Source: Gracilaria domingensis
Taxonomy: Eukaryota > Rhodophyta > Florideophyceae > Gracilariales > Gracilariaceae
DNA: 64,000 nt
Reading direction: 5' to 3'
Assembly (NCBI GenBank): GCA_022539475.1
Contig: VCMS01000137.1
Coordinates: forward strand, 28,579 to 92,578
Shown: piece after piece, positions 1 through 9,461 of the stretch
How the letters are laid out: every line of letters begins with the position of its first letter
Numbering within the stretch: position 1 is the first letter of the stretch
Program-made: the position numbers and the translations under genes
The notes under the pieces: generated by a model
Seen by the model: the letters and a program-made list of their open reading frames with translations, nothing else
Told to the model about the DNA's origin: nothing
Databases searched by the model: none

Positions 1-1
1 A

Positions 2-1572
2 GCAAGAAGCCGCCGGGCGAATCGTCTCGGAGGGACGAAAGTTCAGTTCGCCAATCCACCTAGTGAGAAGCCGTCGTGGTCCATGAAGGATTCCCGTAAT
101 TACTCGGATGTGTCTGACTCCGACTCCGGAAGTAGTTCGGACAGTTCGTCCTCGTCGTCGTCCTCCGACTCTTCGGATGATAGCCGACGTCGGCGTCCCC
201 GTTCATCGAAGTCACGGTCCAAGGCTACTTTTACCTCTCAGGGAGCAATCCGCACCCGGGAGAAGGGGAAGAAGCACCCTGGCTTGAAGGAGTTGAAGCC
301 ATCTAATCCGCTGTATCGGAAGTTGCTTTCATATCGCTATTATCGACTTAAGGATACCTCCGAAGTTCGGACCTCAAGGGGAACCGGAAAGGTCCGGGAC
401 TACATCCGAAAACTCGGCGTTACTCTGAATAAGAGAGAGTTTGCAGGAGAGACCCTATCCTGGTCCTGGACTTCCTCGCAAGGTTTGTGCAAGAAGCTGA
501 TATACTCGGAATGAGCGAGGGCCAGGCGTATGTAGCCCTATCGTATTACCTCAAAGGTTTGGCAGAAGATCAGTGTAATTCCGTCCGCGGATCGTCAAGA
601 GCCTCGGAAGGGGAGTTACATGTTGGCCCGAGCGGTACACTACCTCCTAAGGTCATATGCTACTGGCCATGCCATCCAAAAGGCGACTTCCGCCTTAAGG
701 ATACGAAGCAACGTCCGGGAGAAACGGAAACAGCTTATTCAACGCGCCTGAATAAGGCTTTCCACCGCTGCGATAATGTACATTCCTCGGGAGAGAGATG
801 TTCCCTGTTCGTGGATGGGTTGGATTCCCAAATACGGGCACTTGTCGCCCGACATCGGGAGAATAATAGGAAGATGACCTACCTGGAATTAGTACAGTAT
901 GCCCAAGCCGAAGGTGAAACGCTCCGAGCTAGGCGTCCCTCTAGAACCAAACCTCGTAAGGTACTCTTCGCCGAAGAATCGGATTATTCTTCTGCCCAGG
1001 TTGATGGGAATGGTTCCAATCTGGATCACGATAACGTTAACCTCGTGGGTAGCAACCCCGACTCTATGGGTACTTCTGACCTCCCGTCCACCTCTGTCCC
1101 GTCTTCGGAAACGGATCCCGCATTCTATGCGCAAGGACACCGGGTTCCGGCAGCGCCAATCCCCTATGGAGGTCGTGGCATGAGGTTTACTCGCCCAGGA
1201 TGGAGGGATAACACCCCGCAGAGTCGTGTGGATAGAGGTCCACAGGACTATTCGACCCCAGTTATCTGTTATGAATGTTACCAATATGGGCATATCTCAA
1301 CGCAGTGTACGCTCCCTTCGCGGGAAAGGTCGAAAATCATCACTCAGTTCGAATCTCTCTCCCCAGAGAACCAAGCTCGTGTGCCAAGAACTTCCTACGA
1401 AGGCGCAAAGCACGCAATGGCAGTTCATTTGAGTGGTGGATCTATGGCGACTCAAGCCGCTCCTGTGGTAGGCCGGAATATGGAAGGAAGAGTCGAACCC
1501 GCGAACGGTCATCAAGTTGGTGCCCAGGACGGGAATCGGCCACGACAGGCTGGTCCTGCTCCGAAAAACTAG
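2..1572 (+). pseudogene. gag: Ty3 Gag of element A, 5'-partial and frameshifted
   Basis: Gag forms the virus-like particle and binds element RNA. A basic, Ser/Asp-rich stretch lies at 83-240. A capsid-like region follows, and a CCHC zinc knuckle (C-X2-C-X4-H-X4-C) starts at 1267. Compared with the intact Gag at 60388-62481, the frame is open from base 2 to about 445, shifts by one, and continues in a second frame to the stop at 1570. A further stretch at about 610-700 reads as unrelated peptide before homology resumes, implying two compensating indels. The start codon is left of the window. Identification as Gag is firm from the zinc knuckle, position and paralog. Confidence 0.88.
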
Positions 1573-1628
1573 ACTTGGGAGTCTCCCCAACGGGAGGGGC
1601 GTCTTCTGAGCCGAAGCTGAAGACGCCC
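1563..1628 (+). promoter_or_regulatory. Candidate gag/pol -1 frameshift signal (element A)
   Basis: The last gag codons read GAAAAAC followed directly by the TAG stop at 1570-1572. The protease frame lies at -1 and is open from the stop onward. A small hairpin (TTGGG/CCCAA, 1575-1590) begins 5 nt after the heptamer, followed by a 10-bp stem (1597-1606 with 1619-1628) and a 12-nt loop. The same layout occurs at 62472-62537 in element B. The heptamer is not the canonical A-AAA-AAC, so the slip mechanism is inferred. Confidence 0.5.
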
Positions 1629-2330
1629 GAGGCGCCTCCGCTTCACTCCCCGGCTGTTAGAATCCTAACAAGGAAGATGGCTGCCACTGACGTAGATTCG
1701 GAACACTGTGGTGTTCTTCGTCGCCCGTGGGTACGGTCCCGAAATTTCCGTGCTCCGGATAGAATCCTGGTAATGGCCAAGAGAACTACAAGGTGTATGC
1801 CGACCTTGGCCTGTCCACCCAATTCATGGTTAGGCAATTAGCTGTCCTGGATACAGGAGCTGCCCCCAACTTGATCAACAAGAAGCTAATCCCGCCCACT
1901 CTTCGGGAGACAATCCGTTTCGGCCCTGCTCTAAATCTCGCCGATGCGAACAATAATCCGTTGAGAACGGCTGGTTATATTACACTCCTTGTACGATTAG
2001 GAAATTGTTTGGTACAACTTGATTTTGTCGTCTGTGACTCATTGGCTGCACCGATTATTTTCGGTTGTGACTTCTGCGATCGGTTCGTGGAAGCCATCCG
2101 TCCGCGGAAACGCCAAGTGGAAATGGAAGACGGGTCGATACTGCCGATTGTTCGGAAACCGTTGCGAGCCGCTACGCGGAAGCACGTACCGCTGCCGGCC
2201 GCGCAACAAGCCTCCAACGATGGCATGGGGTCGACAAAACTACACGTCACGAAGTCCGTGCAGTTGCCCCCAGAATCCCAGGTATGGGTCGACGTCAACA
2301 CCAAACAATGGGCCTCCACACGATACAACC
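1573..2330 (+). pseudogene. Ty3 aspartic protease segment of pol (element A), frameshifted
   Basis: This is the N-terminal part of the pol polyprotein, containing the retroviral-type aspartic protease. The active-site motif DTGA lies near 1850, followed by a hydrophobic segment and a flap-like region. The first part (1569 to about 1780) lies in the -1 frame relative to gag. One base missing from an A run near 1775, relative to element B, moves the protease core into another frame (1793-2330). A further single-base shift near 2320 separates it from the RT ORF. In element B these three segments are colinear, so the breaks are secondary damage. Confidence 0.85.
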
Positions 2331-5300
2331 GTTACCGGCTTTATATGAACAGCGCCAAATCGCTCTCGCTAATGGAGTGGTCACTATCCAACCAGATCAA
2401 CCCTTCAAGGTCATGGTCGCCAACTTGGGAAAATCCACTCAGTGGCTGGTAAAGAACCAAGTGATTGGTACTGTGCTGCCACACCCGACTGCGGTCGTTC
2501 CGACGAAAATACCTATCGCCAAGGTTCTCGGAGTGTCTGACCCTAAGGAGGGGGAAGAGAGCGCCGAACCGCAAGTTGTTGAAGCCGTGAATACGGAAGA
2601 AGCCCAAGAAGACTCGGGTTCAGACAATCCGAGACCTCTAGAGGTTAGTCCTGTGCCACCTGGCAGTGATTTGAAGGATCCTGTTGAGGAATTGATGAAG
2701 CTTGATTTGGAGCATGTACCGGAATCCCATCGGGAGAAGCTTCGCGAGATGCTGCGGGAATTCACTCCCATGTGGGACGGAACTCTAGGAACGATTGGAA
2801 TAACTGAGCATTGCATTGACTTGCTTCCGAACACTCGGCCGATTGCACAACACCCCTATCGGGCCGGACCGAAGGCTCGGGAGGAAGAGAAGTCTCAAGT
2901 TGAGAAGATGTTGCGGGCTGGCGTTATTGAGGCCGCTCAATCCCCTTGGGCGTCACCAGTAGTGCTAGTTCCGAAACCGGATGGATCTTGGAGATTTTGT
3001 ATCGATTACCGAAAGTTGAATGCGGTGACAGTGAAAGATGTATATCTGATACCCCGGATGGACGAATATATCGATTCTCTTGGGAGCGCGAACGTGTTCA
3101 CCACCCTTGACGCTAACTGGGGATACTGGCAGGTTCCCATTAGTGAGAAAGACCGGGATAAGACGGCGTTCGTATGCCATCAAGGCCTATACCGTTTCCG
3201 GAGAATGCCCTTTGGGTTAACTAATGCACCCGCTACATTCCAGCGTGCGGTCGATATCTTACTGGCGCGATTTAAGTGGACCACATGTTTGGTGTATCTG
3301 GACGATATCGTCGTTTTTTCCAACAATCTGGATGATCATCTGACCCATGTGCGGGACGTTATGAGAGTACTGCGTGACGCAGGGATAACATTGAAACTCA
3401 AGAAGTGCGAGTTCTTCACTGAATCGGTCAAGTATCTGGGTCACATAATCCGTCCCGGAAAGCTTTCAGTCGATGAAGTGCGGGTCAAATCCTTGAAGGA
3501 GGCGAAACACCCGAGAACTCAAACAGAGCTGCGATCCTTCTTAGGACTGTGTAACGTATACCGACGTTTCGTTCCGAACTTCGCGGACATTGCTTCACCG
3601 TTGAACAAGCTCCTTACGAAAGGAAAACCTGTTGAAATGCACCCCTTTGGAGGCGAAGAGGCCTCCGCGTTCGCGGCATTGGTTGAAGCCGTGACGTCTC
3701 CGCCAATTCTGGCTCTCCCCAAACCTGGGTTACCCTATGAGGTCGACACTGACGCTAGCGCAAACCAGGTTGGGTGCGCTTTGTTTCAAACCGATGAGAC
3801 CGGGGAACGACACCCTATTGGGTACTGGTCGAGATCGCTAAACGTTCATGAGCGGAATTACTCAGTTTCCGAGAAGGAATGTCTTGCCGTAGTCTGGGCA
3901 TTGTCGACACTCAGACCATATTTGATGTGGACCCACTTTCGTGTACACACCGACCACAAATGCCTTCGCTGGCTGATGGAAATCACCGAACCATCGGGAC
4001 GCCTGATGCGGTGGAGACTCCGACTGTCGGAATTCGACTTCGAAGTAGTGTACAAGAAAGGCTCCCTTAACCTCCAGGCGGACGCCCTATCCCGTTTGGG
4101 CACATCAGCTGAAGCCGAGCCTACCGAGGACGCCGACATCCCATGTTTTATGGTTGGCGACCTCGAAGGGAGTATGGAAATTGTGACGGATGACGTTTGT
4201 GACGATATACTTGTCACACGACCCACTGAACCGGGTACCGGGTCATTTATACCCATAACGCCCGAGGAGATGATACGGGAACAGCAGATGGACCCCTTCT
4301 GTACACAGGTACGAGCCCGTCTGAACGGTGGATACCACTTGCCCTTTCAGGTGAATAATCAAGGCTACTTAATAAGAAAGGTGTCACCGAACCCACAAAT
4401 AGTGGTGCCGCACTCCTTACAGAGTCGGGTTCTTCACCTCTCTCACTATGTGAAGCTGGGAGCCCATCCGGGAGGAAGAAAGTTGTATCTCACATTGAGA
4501 AAGGATTTTTACTGGCCTGCAATAGCATTCGACTGCTATGCAGTACGTCGATCCTGTCAGGAATGTGCCAAAAATGACATCAAGCTGAGGAAGCATTCAA
4601 AGAAGTTGAAGTTATTCCGTGCAAGGGCGCCGCTAGAGTCTGTCGCCATTGACATTCTTGGCGAATTGATCAAAACCTCGCAAGGGAATCAATATCTCTT
4701 GGTGATCACCGATCGCTTCTCAAAGCTGGTATGGACTGTGCCGCTCAAGCGGATAACTGCTGCTGCTGTGGCTCAGGCGTTTGTTACCCACTGGGTCTTT
4801 GTCTATGGACCACCGGTACACGTGCTCTCCGACAACGGCTCCCAGTTCACGTCGAAATTCTTCCAAGACGTTTGTCGCATCCTCGACATTAGGAACCTGT
4901 TCACAACAACGTATCACCCCCAAACTAATGGTCAGGCAGAGAGATTTAATCGAACCATTCTTGGTGCATTGAGATCCTACGTTGCGGAACACCCCAAGAC
5001 TTGGGATTTGTACACAGACGCCATTAAATACGCGTACAACACCCAGGTACATCGGGTAACGTCGTTGTCCCCTTTCGAGTTAGTCCTGTCAAGGAGACCA
5101 CCTCCTCTTGCCATTGAGGCACAGCCAACCATGGACGAGTACTCGACACCGAGGCTACACCGCGAAGCGTGGAAGAAATGGTTAACCACGATGGTGCCTA
5201 TTGCTAAGCGCTCTATGGAGAAAGCTCAACTCGCCTACAAGCGCAATTTCGATAGCCGAATCCGTAGGCCGCTACCGCAGCTTCGGGTTGATGATTATGT

Positions 5301-6057
5301 GTTCCTCAGGAAGGAGTACTACAATCCTGAGAAGGAGAAGCGCCATAAGCTCTCTCCAATCGCCAGTGGCCCCTATCGGGTTGTATCCATACAGGAGACT
5401 ACCGTCGTGCTTGATATCGATAATCAGCACGAGCGGGTATCGCGAGATCGAGTATATCGCGCACCAAGCCCTATAAAGGAAGTTATCGCCGCGCCGGATA
5501 CCGGAAACGGTCCATCGTCGCATCAAGTTACCGAACAGACGGGTACTGTAGCAAACCGTCCATCAGTTTTGCCCCACCCGCAGCGCGGTCTCGCTGACTT
5601 GCCTGAAACAACAGAGTTGCTCAAGGATAACCCCGGACTCTCACGGGTTACACCTACACCCTCCACTGAGTTACATGAGATTCACCCCTCGTCTACGGTA
5701 TTGGCGCGAAATGCGGAAGCCGTATCGCACCCTAAGGAGGGGGAGGACAGTGTAAATCGCGCTCCGGTTGTTCCGGCATCCGCTGGACCTACCCGAGGTG
5801 CTGAGTCTCAGAGTGAGATGGAATCCCCCACTGGGAACGATCGCGCTGGCGCTACGTCGCGTGATTCCGAAACCTCGGCGAGGAACGAAGTCAGAAGAAG
5901 TGAAGAATCCCCTGCTGGGAGTGCTGCTGCTAAGGATGTTAGTGGCCCCGTTGGGATGCAATCCAAGTCGCTGGAACGCGCTGTAACTCGCTCGCGCGAA
6001 CGTCCAGTATCCGCTGACCCCTTCGCGGGACGAAGCGGCATGGAAAGTGACGCATAG
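2284..6057 (+). CDS. pol: Ty3 Pol: reverse transcriptase, RNase H, integrase (element A)
   Basis: A 1257-residue open frame copies element RNA into DNA and integrates it. RT spans residues about 190-400 with catalytic YLDD at residues 338-341 (3295-3306). RNase H begins near residue 485 (motif DTDAS) with a downstream EKE and TDH. The integrase HHCC zinc module is at about 718-765, and the DDE core has Asp in AIDILG, Asp in LSDNGSQF and Glu in GQAERFN. A GPY module (GPYRV) follows at 5365-5380. The tail (residues 1080-1257) is Pro/Ser/Glu-rich and low complexity. Residues 1 to about 12 are probably out of frame because the true upstream frame was lost near 2320. The chromodomain expected at the integrase C-terminus is absent from this frame. 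Confidence 0.95.
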   Translation: MGRRQHQTMGLHTIQPLPALYEQRQIALANGVVTIQPDQPFKVMVANLGKSTQWLVKNQVIGTVLPHPTAVVPTKIPIAKVLGVSDPKEGEESAEPQVVEAVNTEEAQEDSGSDNPRPLEVSPVPPGSDLKDPVEELMKLDLEHVPESHREKLREMLREFTPMWDGTLGTIGITEHCIDLLPNTRPIAQHPYRAGPKAREEEKSQVEKMLRAGVIEAAQSPWASPVVLVPKPDGSWRFCIDYRKLNAVTVKDVYLIPRMDEYIDSLGSANVFTTLDANWGYWQVPISEKDRDKTAFVCHQGLYRFRRMPFGLTNAPATFQRAVDILLARFKWTTCLVYLDDIVVFSNNLDDHLTHVRDVMRVLRDAGITLKLKKCEFFTESVKYLGHIIRPGKLSVDEVRVKSLKEAKHPRTQTELRSFLGLCNVYRRFVPNFADIASPLNKLLTKGKPVEMHPFGGEEASAFAALVEAVTSPPILALPKPGLPYEVDTDASANQVGCALFQTDETGERHPIGYWSRSLNVHERNYSVSEKECLAVVWALSTLRPYLMWTHFRVHTDHKCLRWLMEITEPSGRLMRWRLRLSEFDFEVVYKKGSLNLQADALSRLGTSAEAEPTEDADIPCFMVGDLEGSMEIVTDDVCDDILVTRPTEPGTGSFIPITPEEMIREQQMDPFCTQVRARLNGGYHLPFQVNNQGYLIRKVSPNPQIVVPHSLQSRVLHLSHYVKLGAHPGGRKLYLTLRKDFYWPAIAFDCYAVRRSCQECAKNDIKLRKHSKKLKLFRARAPLESVAIDILGELIKTSQGNQYLLVITDRFSKLVWTVPLKRITAAAVAQAFVTHWVFVYGPPVHVLSDNGSQFTSKFFQDVCRILDIRNLFTTTYHPQTNGQAERFNRTILGALRSYVAEHPKTWDLYTDAIKYAYNTQVHRVTSLSPFELVLSRRPPPLAIEAQPTMDEYSTPRLHREAWKKWLTTMVPIAKRSMEKAQLAYKRNFDSRIRRPLPQLRVDDYVFLRKEYYNPEKEKRHKLSPIASGPYRVVSIQETTVVLDIDNQHERVSRDRVYRAPSPIKEVIAAPDTGNGPSSHQVTEQTGTVANRPSVLPHPQRGLADLPETTELLKDNPGLSRVTPTPSTELHEIHPSSTVLARNAEAVSHPKEGEDSVNRAPVVPASAGPTRGAESQSEMESPTGNDRAGATSRDSETSARNEVRRSEESPAGSAAAKDVSGPVGMQSKSLERAVTRSRERPVSADPFAGRSGMESDA

Positions 6058-6761
6058 CCCACCTGGGAATGGCCCGCAGTGGGAGAGTTAAGAAGACAAG
6101 AATCCTTGTGGATTGTGCTGGAAAGCCTTGGTCAGGAAGTGGAGAAGTCCCATGAAGGGCGCTGCTTAGCAGACGGAACGCTATAGTGCGTCGGACCCGG
6201 AATTACGGTAAATGGCACCGCGCGCAGTGCGCATGCGCAGCCCTATGGCGGGAGATTCGAGATTGAATACTGTAATCCCATGCCATTGCTGGAGAGTGGT
6301 GCCCGCCGCTTAGCGACCGCTTGCCGGAAACTGACACTGTAGATACCGTTCACGGGATGTGTGGCACACACGCGCGCGCCACCATCCAATGAAAATGGAG
6401 TGCACGGCCGGATATGCGCCGTGGCCCAGCGTTCCGCCGCCCTGCACAGGGAGTGCTGTAGGCTACTTCTCCGTCGCAACGGCTCTCCTGCGACCAAAGT
6501 GAAAGTGGTTCCGCAAAACGGACGCTACCGTTCGTCGGTTGGCCGCTCGTTTGGGAAAGAAAGGAGCTCGCCGGACTCCGGAGATCGAGAGTTTTCGGTT
6601 GAACTCACTTGTGAGGTAATTGAACGCCCGTGTCGGGAGTTAGCGCACTCCGTCAGGACGGCTTGAGAAGACCGAAGTCCACCTGTCCACCGCCCCGAAG
6701 ATCGGTTCAACGCCTCCAAGGTCCACTAACCCGCGTGGGTACTACTGGACATCACTGCCCA
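6058..6761 (+). other. Spacer between pol and chromodomain ORF
   Basis: About 700 bp with no convincing coding frame. It could be an untranslated spacer, an intron, or decayed coding sequence that once joined pol to the chromodomain. No clear splice signals can be assigned by eye. Confidence 0.5.
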
Positions 6762-7010
6762 ATGTCGGGAGAAGCACCAGGAGATGCCAAGGATGGCGTA
6801 TACCCACAGGAATTCGTGGTAGATCGTATCGTGGAACACGAGAAAAGCCCCGAAGGGAAGCTACTGTATAGAGTCCGTTGGTACGGCTATTCCCCAGAGG
6901 AGGACACTTGGGAGCCAATTGAACACCTCCCTAGGTCCAAGGTCTTGTCGTATCATCGCCGGTCTCGGACACCATTGCCTCCAACGTTGGACAATGCGAT
7001 GGTGGGGTAG
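6762..7010 (+). CDS. Small stand-alone chromodomain protein (element A)
   Basis: An 82-residue ORF from the ATG at 6762; an in-frame ATG at 6630 would add 44 basic residues. It is essentially one chromodomain: FVVDRIVEHE, a YRVRWYGY strand, then DTWEPIEHL. The three aromatic cage positions (F of FVVDRI, W of VRWYGY, W of DTWEP) are all present, so methyl-lysine binding is plausible. In known chromoviruses this domain is fused to the integrase C-terminus and guides insertion to heterochromatin. Here it is separated from pol by about 700 bp and a frame change. Element D carries a degenerate version ending in a matching TP-P-TLD-A-VG tail, which suggests a genuine shared C-terminus. Confidence 0.8.
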   Translation: MSGEAPGDAKDGVYPQEFVVDRIVEHEKSPEGKLLYRVRWYGYSPEEDTWEPIEHLPRSKVLSYHRRSRTPLPPTLDNAMVG

Positions 7011-7334
7011 CCCGTTAACCGGTGCAGTTTACAGTTCTCGTGCCCGCTCTGCGGTTTGAAGAAGAGAAGAGTGACGCTCGAGAAGAGAAGATGAAGTCAA
7101 GAAGTAGGAAGAGATCCTCTGTATAATAGGAGAGAAGTGTTAGTAGTAGCAACCACCGAATTATCGGGACAATGCCGCATTGCGGAAAAGTAGAAAATGC
7201 CTAAAAAGGAGAAAGAAGAAGCTCGTCGCCGAGAAGCATACCTCGACGAGGGTAAGGGAAAACTTGCCACTAGCTGGCTTTAATTGGAAACTATCACAAG
7301 ACACTCTAAGATTGGAGGAAGACCTCATGAGGGG
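7011..7334. other. Purine-rich spacer between convergent ORFs (element A)
   Basis: Purine-rich DNA between the stop of the chromodomain ORF and the stop of the antisense ORF. It contains two short CCGC/GCGG palindromes, at 7044-7054 (CCGCTCTGCGG) and 7175-7185 (CCGCATTGCGG). These are the sparse counterpart of the regular array in the same place in element D (28711-28892). Confidence 0.6.
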
Positions 7335-9392
7335 CTAACCGCCAGTGGAGGGAGCACCGCTTCCTGCGTTGGGATTCTGTGAGAAGTACTCGCTCGCGAA
7401 GGCCGCTAGCCCTGCGATGGTGTTCACGCCCGGAGGGATTGGCACGCCATGAGCCTGGAGATCGGCCCGAAGGGAAGCCACGCTTCCGGCCCAATTTGCC
7501 GGTTGTGCGGTGGGAGCTATCAAGGACCATTCCTCAGGGGCAGGAGCGCCCTCCGTTGGGACCGCAGTTGCGTTCGGGTCCGTATTCGGAATGCCAGTGA
7601 GTTGGCCTGTTCCGGCAACGACGGCGATCTCATCATTATCCACCATTGGATCAGGGACATCCGAGGGCACGGCATAGTCCTCAGGGAACACAAACCCAAC
7701 TGGGTGACCTACCGGCATAGCGCGGGGAAGTGCGGCCATCGCGTTCGCTTGCTCTTGAGAGATGAGCTGGCGCTCCCACGGGTCGTAGTACACCCAGACC
7801 CCGGAACGGGTGAAAATTCGCCCCGGTGATCGGTCGCGGAAACGCTGTCGCCTGTCAGGCTGCCAAGCTACCGGAACTCGGTCCCAATCGACCCTGTCGA
7901 TTACATCCAACAACTCCCCAACCTCTTCCTGGTTAGCCTCGGAACCCAAGGGGGTAACGAGATCAATCCTTCGAAGGAGCCACCTCAAATTTGGAGGAAG
8001 ATACCACAAGCGGAAGTGATCATAGACATCCCACAGGAGGTGAACCGCGACGCGGGCAGCCCACTCGGCGAGTACCAACGACCAATAGCCCGAGTCGGGA
8101 TTGTCTATCAACCGCGAGCCGATATAGTAGATGCTCGGCGGGAGTTCAGCAAAACACCCCGCAGGGACCTCTACCCGACTCCACCACGATGGAAGGCCCA
8201 CGTATCGGGACGGTAAGGCATCGAAGCGCAAACGATCGACCTCCAAATTTGGATACGGAATCAGAAGTCCCCGACGGGAGCGCGCATTCCGCTTAAACCG
8301 GACCCGCCTCTCGAAATCATAGAGATCACGGTTGTGACGCCTACTCCGTGACAGGTATCGGAACTCTGCCCTCAGCAAGAGACGACTCCACAGGAGGATA
8401 TCAGGATTCACTTCACCCAAGTGATACCGATGCTCCGCTTCCGGAAACTCCGCCAACGCGTTGCCATATGAGAACTCCCCGTAGGTACGATAGTGCGACA
8501 CGTCGAAGTCGAATTCTGCCGGAATCGGATGATCATATCGCAACCTTCCAACCCTGGAGTAAGCCAAACGAGCCATCTCCCCACGCGCTTGGTCAAGGGA
8601 CTCCCCGCGTTCACATCGGAGCAAGTGAGGTTCTACCGCAATGCGGGTTCGCCACTCGCGGGAGCGTACTGCATCTCGGGGAATCCCACCTGGGAGCATT
8701 CCGTTCACGGCGTAAGAATCGATGAGAGCCTCATCGGCAACCGCTGTCGGGTGGAACCACGGCGCGCGGGAGAAGATAAGGCCCTCGCGGCGTATATCCC
8801 GATTCACGAGGGACTCACGACTAATCCACCCACGGGGGTTCATCGTCAACGGGACAGCCTGCTCGGCATTCCAAGCAATGGCGTTAGGATCGAAAGCCTG
8901 CTGAGTAGGAGCAACTGGAGGAGCCGGAGGCATCGGAAGAGGAGCACCCGGATCGGGATACGCCTCGTAGAAGCTGAAAGGAGCCACCGCTTGCGGGACA
9001 GGAGCTTGCGCTTGAGAAGGAAAGAATCCGAGATGGTTGTACCCCGCGTAGGGTTGGTTGAGCGGACCACCGTACGGATTCCCTTGAGGGAGAGGAGCTG
9101 ACTGAAACCCACCAAAGTATTGGGAGGGGCCTTGAGGAGGATGTCCTTGTTGTGACGCACTGCCCGAGGGCACCTCAGACGCCGCTTGCGGAGCTGACGA
9201 CGAGTTCCCCGGGAGCGGGTTGGTATGGAACGGGTTCGGATTCATTCCTGCTAAGGGAGGAGAAGAAGCAGTTGAGACTGGCAGCGAACGCCGAGGTATC
9301 GGAGGAGAAGGAGGAGTTATATCCGAAGTCGGAGGCGAAAGCCGCTTGCGTGGAAGAACCAAGTGGTCGGTAGAACCCTGAGGGGACGTCAT
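7335..9392 (-). CDS. Antisense accessory protein of Ty3 element A, 685 aa
   Basis: A long intact ORF inside a Ty3 element but on the strand opposite to pol. It starts 69 bp inside the 3' LTR edge and runs towards the chromodomain ORF. Residues 1-170 are Pro/Gln/Gly-rich and probably disordered. A core of about 185-575 is rich in Trp, Tyr and Arg (landmarks LIDSYAVNGMLPGG at 223-236, IYYIGSRLIDNPDSGYW at 421-437, LLDVIDRVDWDRVP at 494-507, GHPVGFVF at 562-569). An acidic to Ala-rich tail follows. No signal peptide, transmembrane helix, zinc knuckle or known enzyme motif is visible. The ORF at 26599-28406 in element D aligns along the whole core and C-terminus. Expression is presumably from antisense transcription of the 3' LTR. 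Function unknown. Confidence 0.85.
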   Translation of the reverse strand: MTSPQGSTDHLVLPRKRLSPPTSDITPPSPPIPRRSLPVSTASSPPLAGMNPNPFHTNPLPGNSSSAPQAASEVPSGSASQQGHPPQGPSQYFGGFQSAPLPQGNPYGGPLNQPYAGYNHLGFFPSQAQAPVPQAVAPFSFYEAYPDPGAPLPMPPAPPVAPTQQAFDPNAIAWNAEQAVPLTMNPRGWISRESLVNRDIRREGLIFSRAPWFHPTAVADEALIDSYAVNGMLPGGIPRDAVRSREWRTRIAVEPHLLRCERGESLDQARGEMARLAYSRVGRLRYDHPIPAEFDFDVSHYRTYGEFSYGNALAEFPEAEHRYHLGEVNPDILLWSRLLLRAEFRYLSRSRRHNRDLYDFERRVRFKRNARSRRGLLIPYPNLEVDRLRFDALPSRYVGLPSWWSRVEVPAGCFAELPPSIYYIGSRLIDNPDSGYWSLVLAEWAARVAVHLLWDVYDHFRLWYLPPNLRWLLRRIDLVTPLGSEANQEEVGELLDVIDRVDWDRVPVAWQPDRRQRFRDRSPGRIFTRSGVWVYYDPWERQLISQEQANAMAALPRAMPVGHPVGFVFPEDYAVPSDVPDPMVDNDEIAVVAGTGQLTGIPNTDPNATAVPTEGAPAPEEWSLIAPTAQPANWAGSVASLRADLQAHGVPIPPGVNTIAGLAAFASEYFSQNPNAGSGAPSTGG

Positions 9393-9449
9393 ATTTATAC
9401 TCCCGATGTCGGTACTTCGCCGTCGCGCTCGCGCTCGCGCTCGAACCTA

Positions 9450-9461
9450 TGGAGGGGGAGA
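9450..9461 (+). other. Polypurine tract (element A)
   Basis: TGGAGGGGGAGA lies immediately upstream of the LTR start TGTGGAGC at 9462. A polypurine tract primes plus-strand synthesis in LTR elements. Element D has GAGAAGGGGGAGA in the same position on the other strand. Confidence 0.8.

Noticed and set aside
7335-9392. Antisense ORF as an envelope gene
   Set aside because: No signal peptide, transmembrane helix or fusion-peptide-like segment, and the orientation is opposite to pol.
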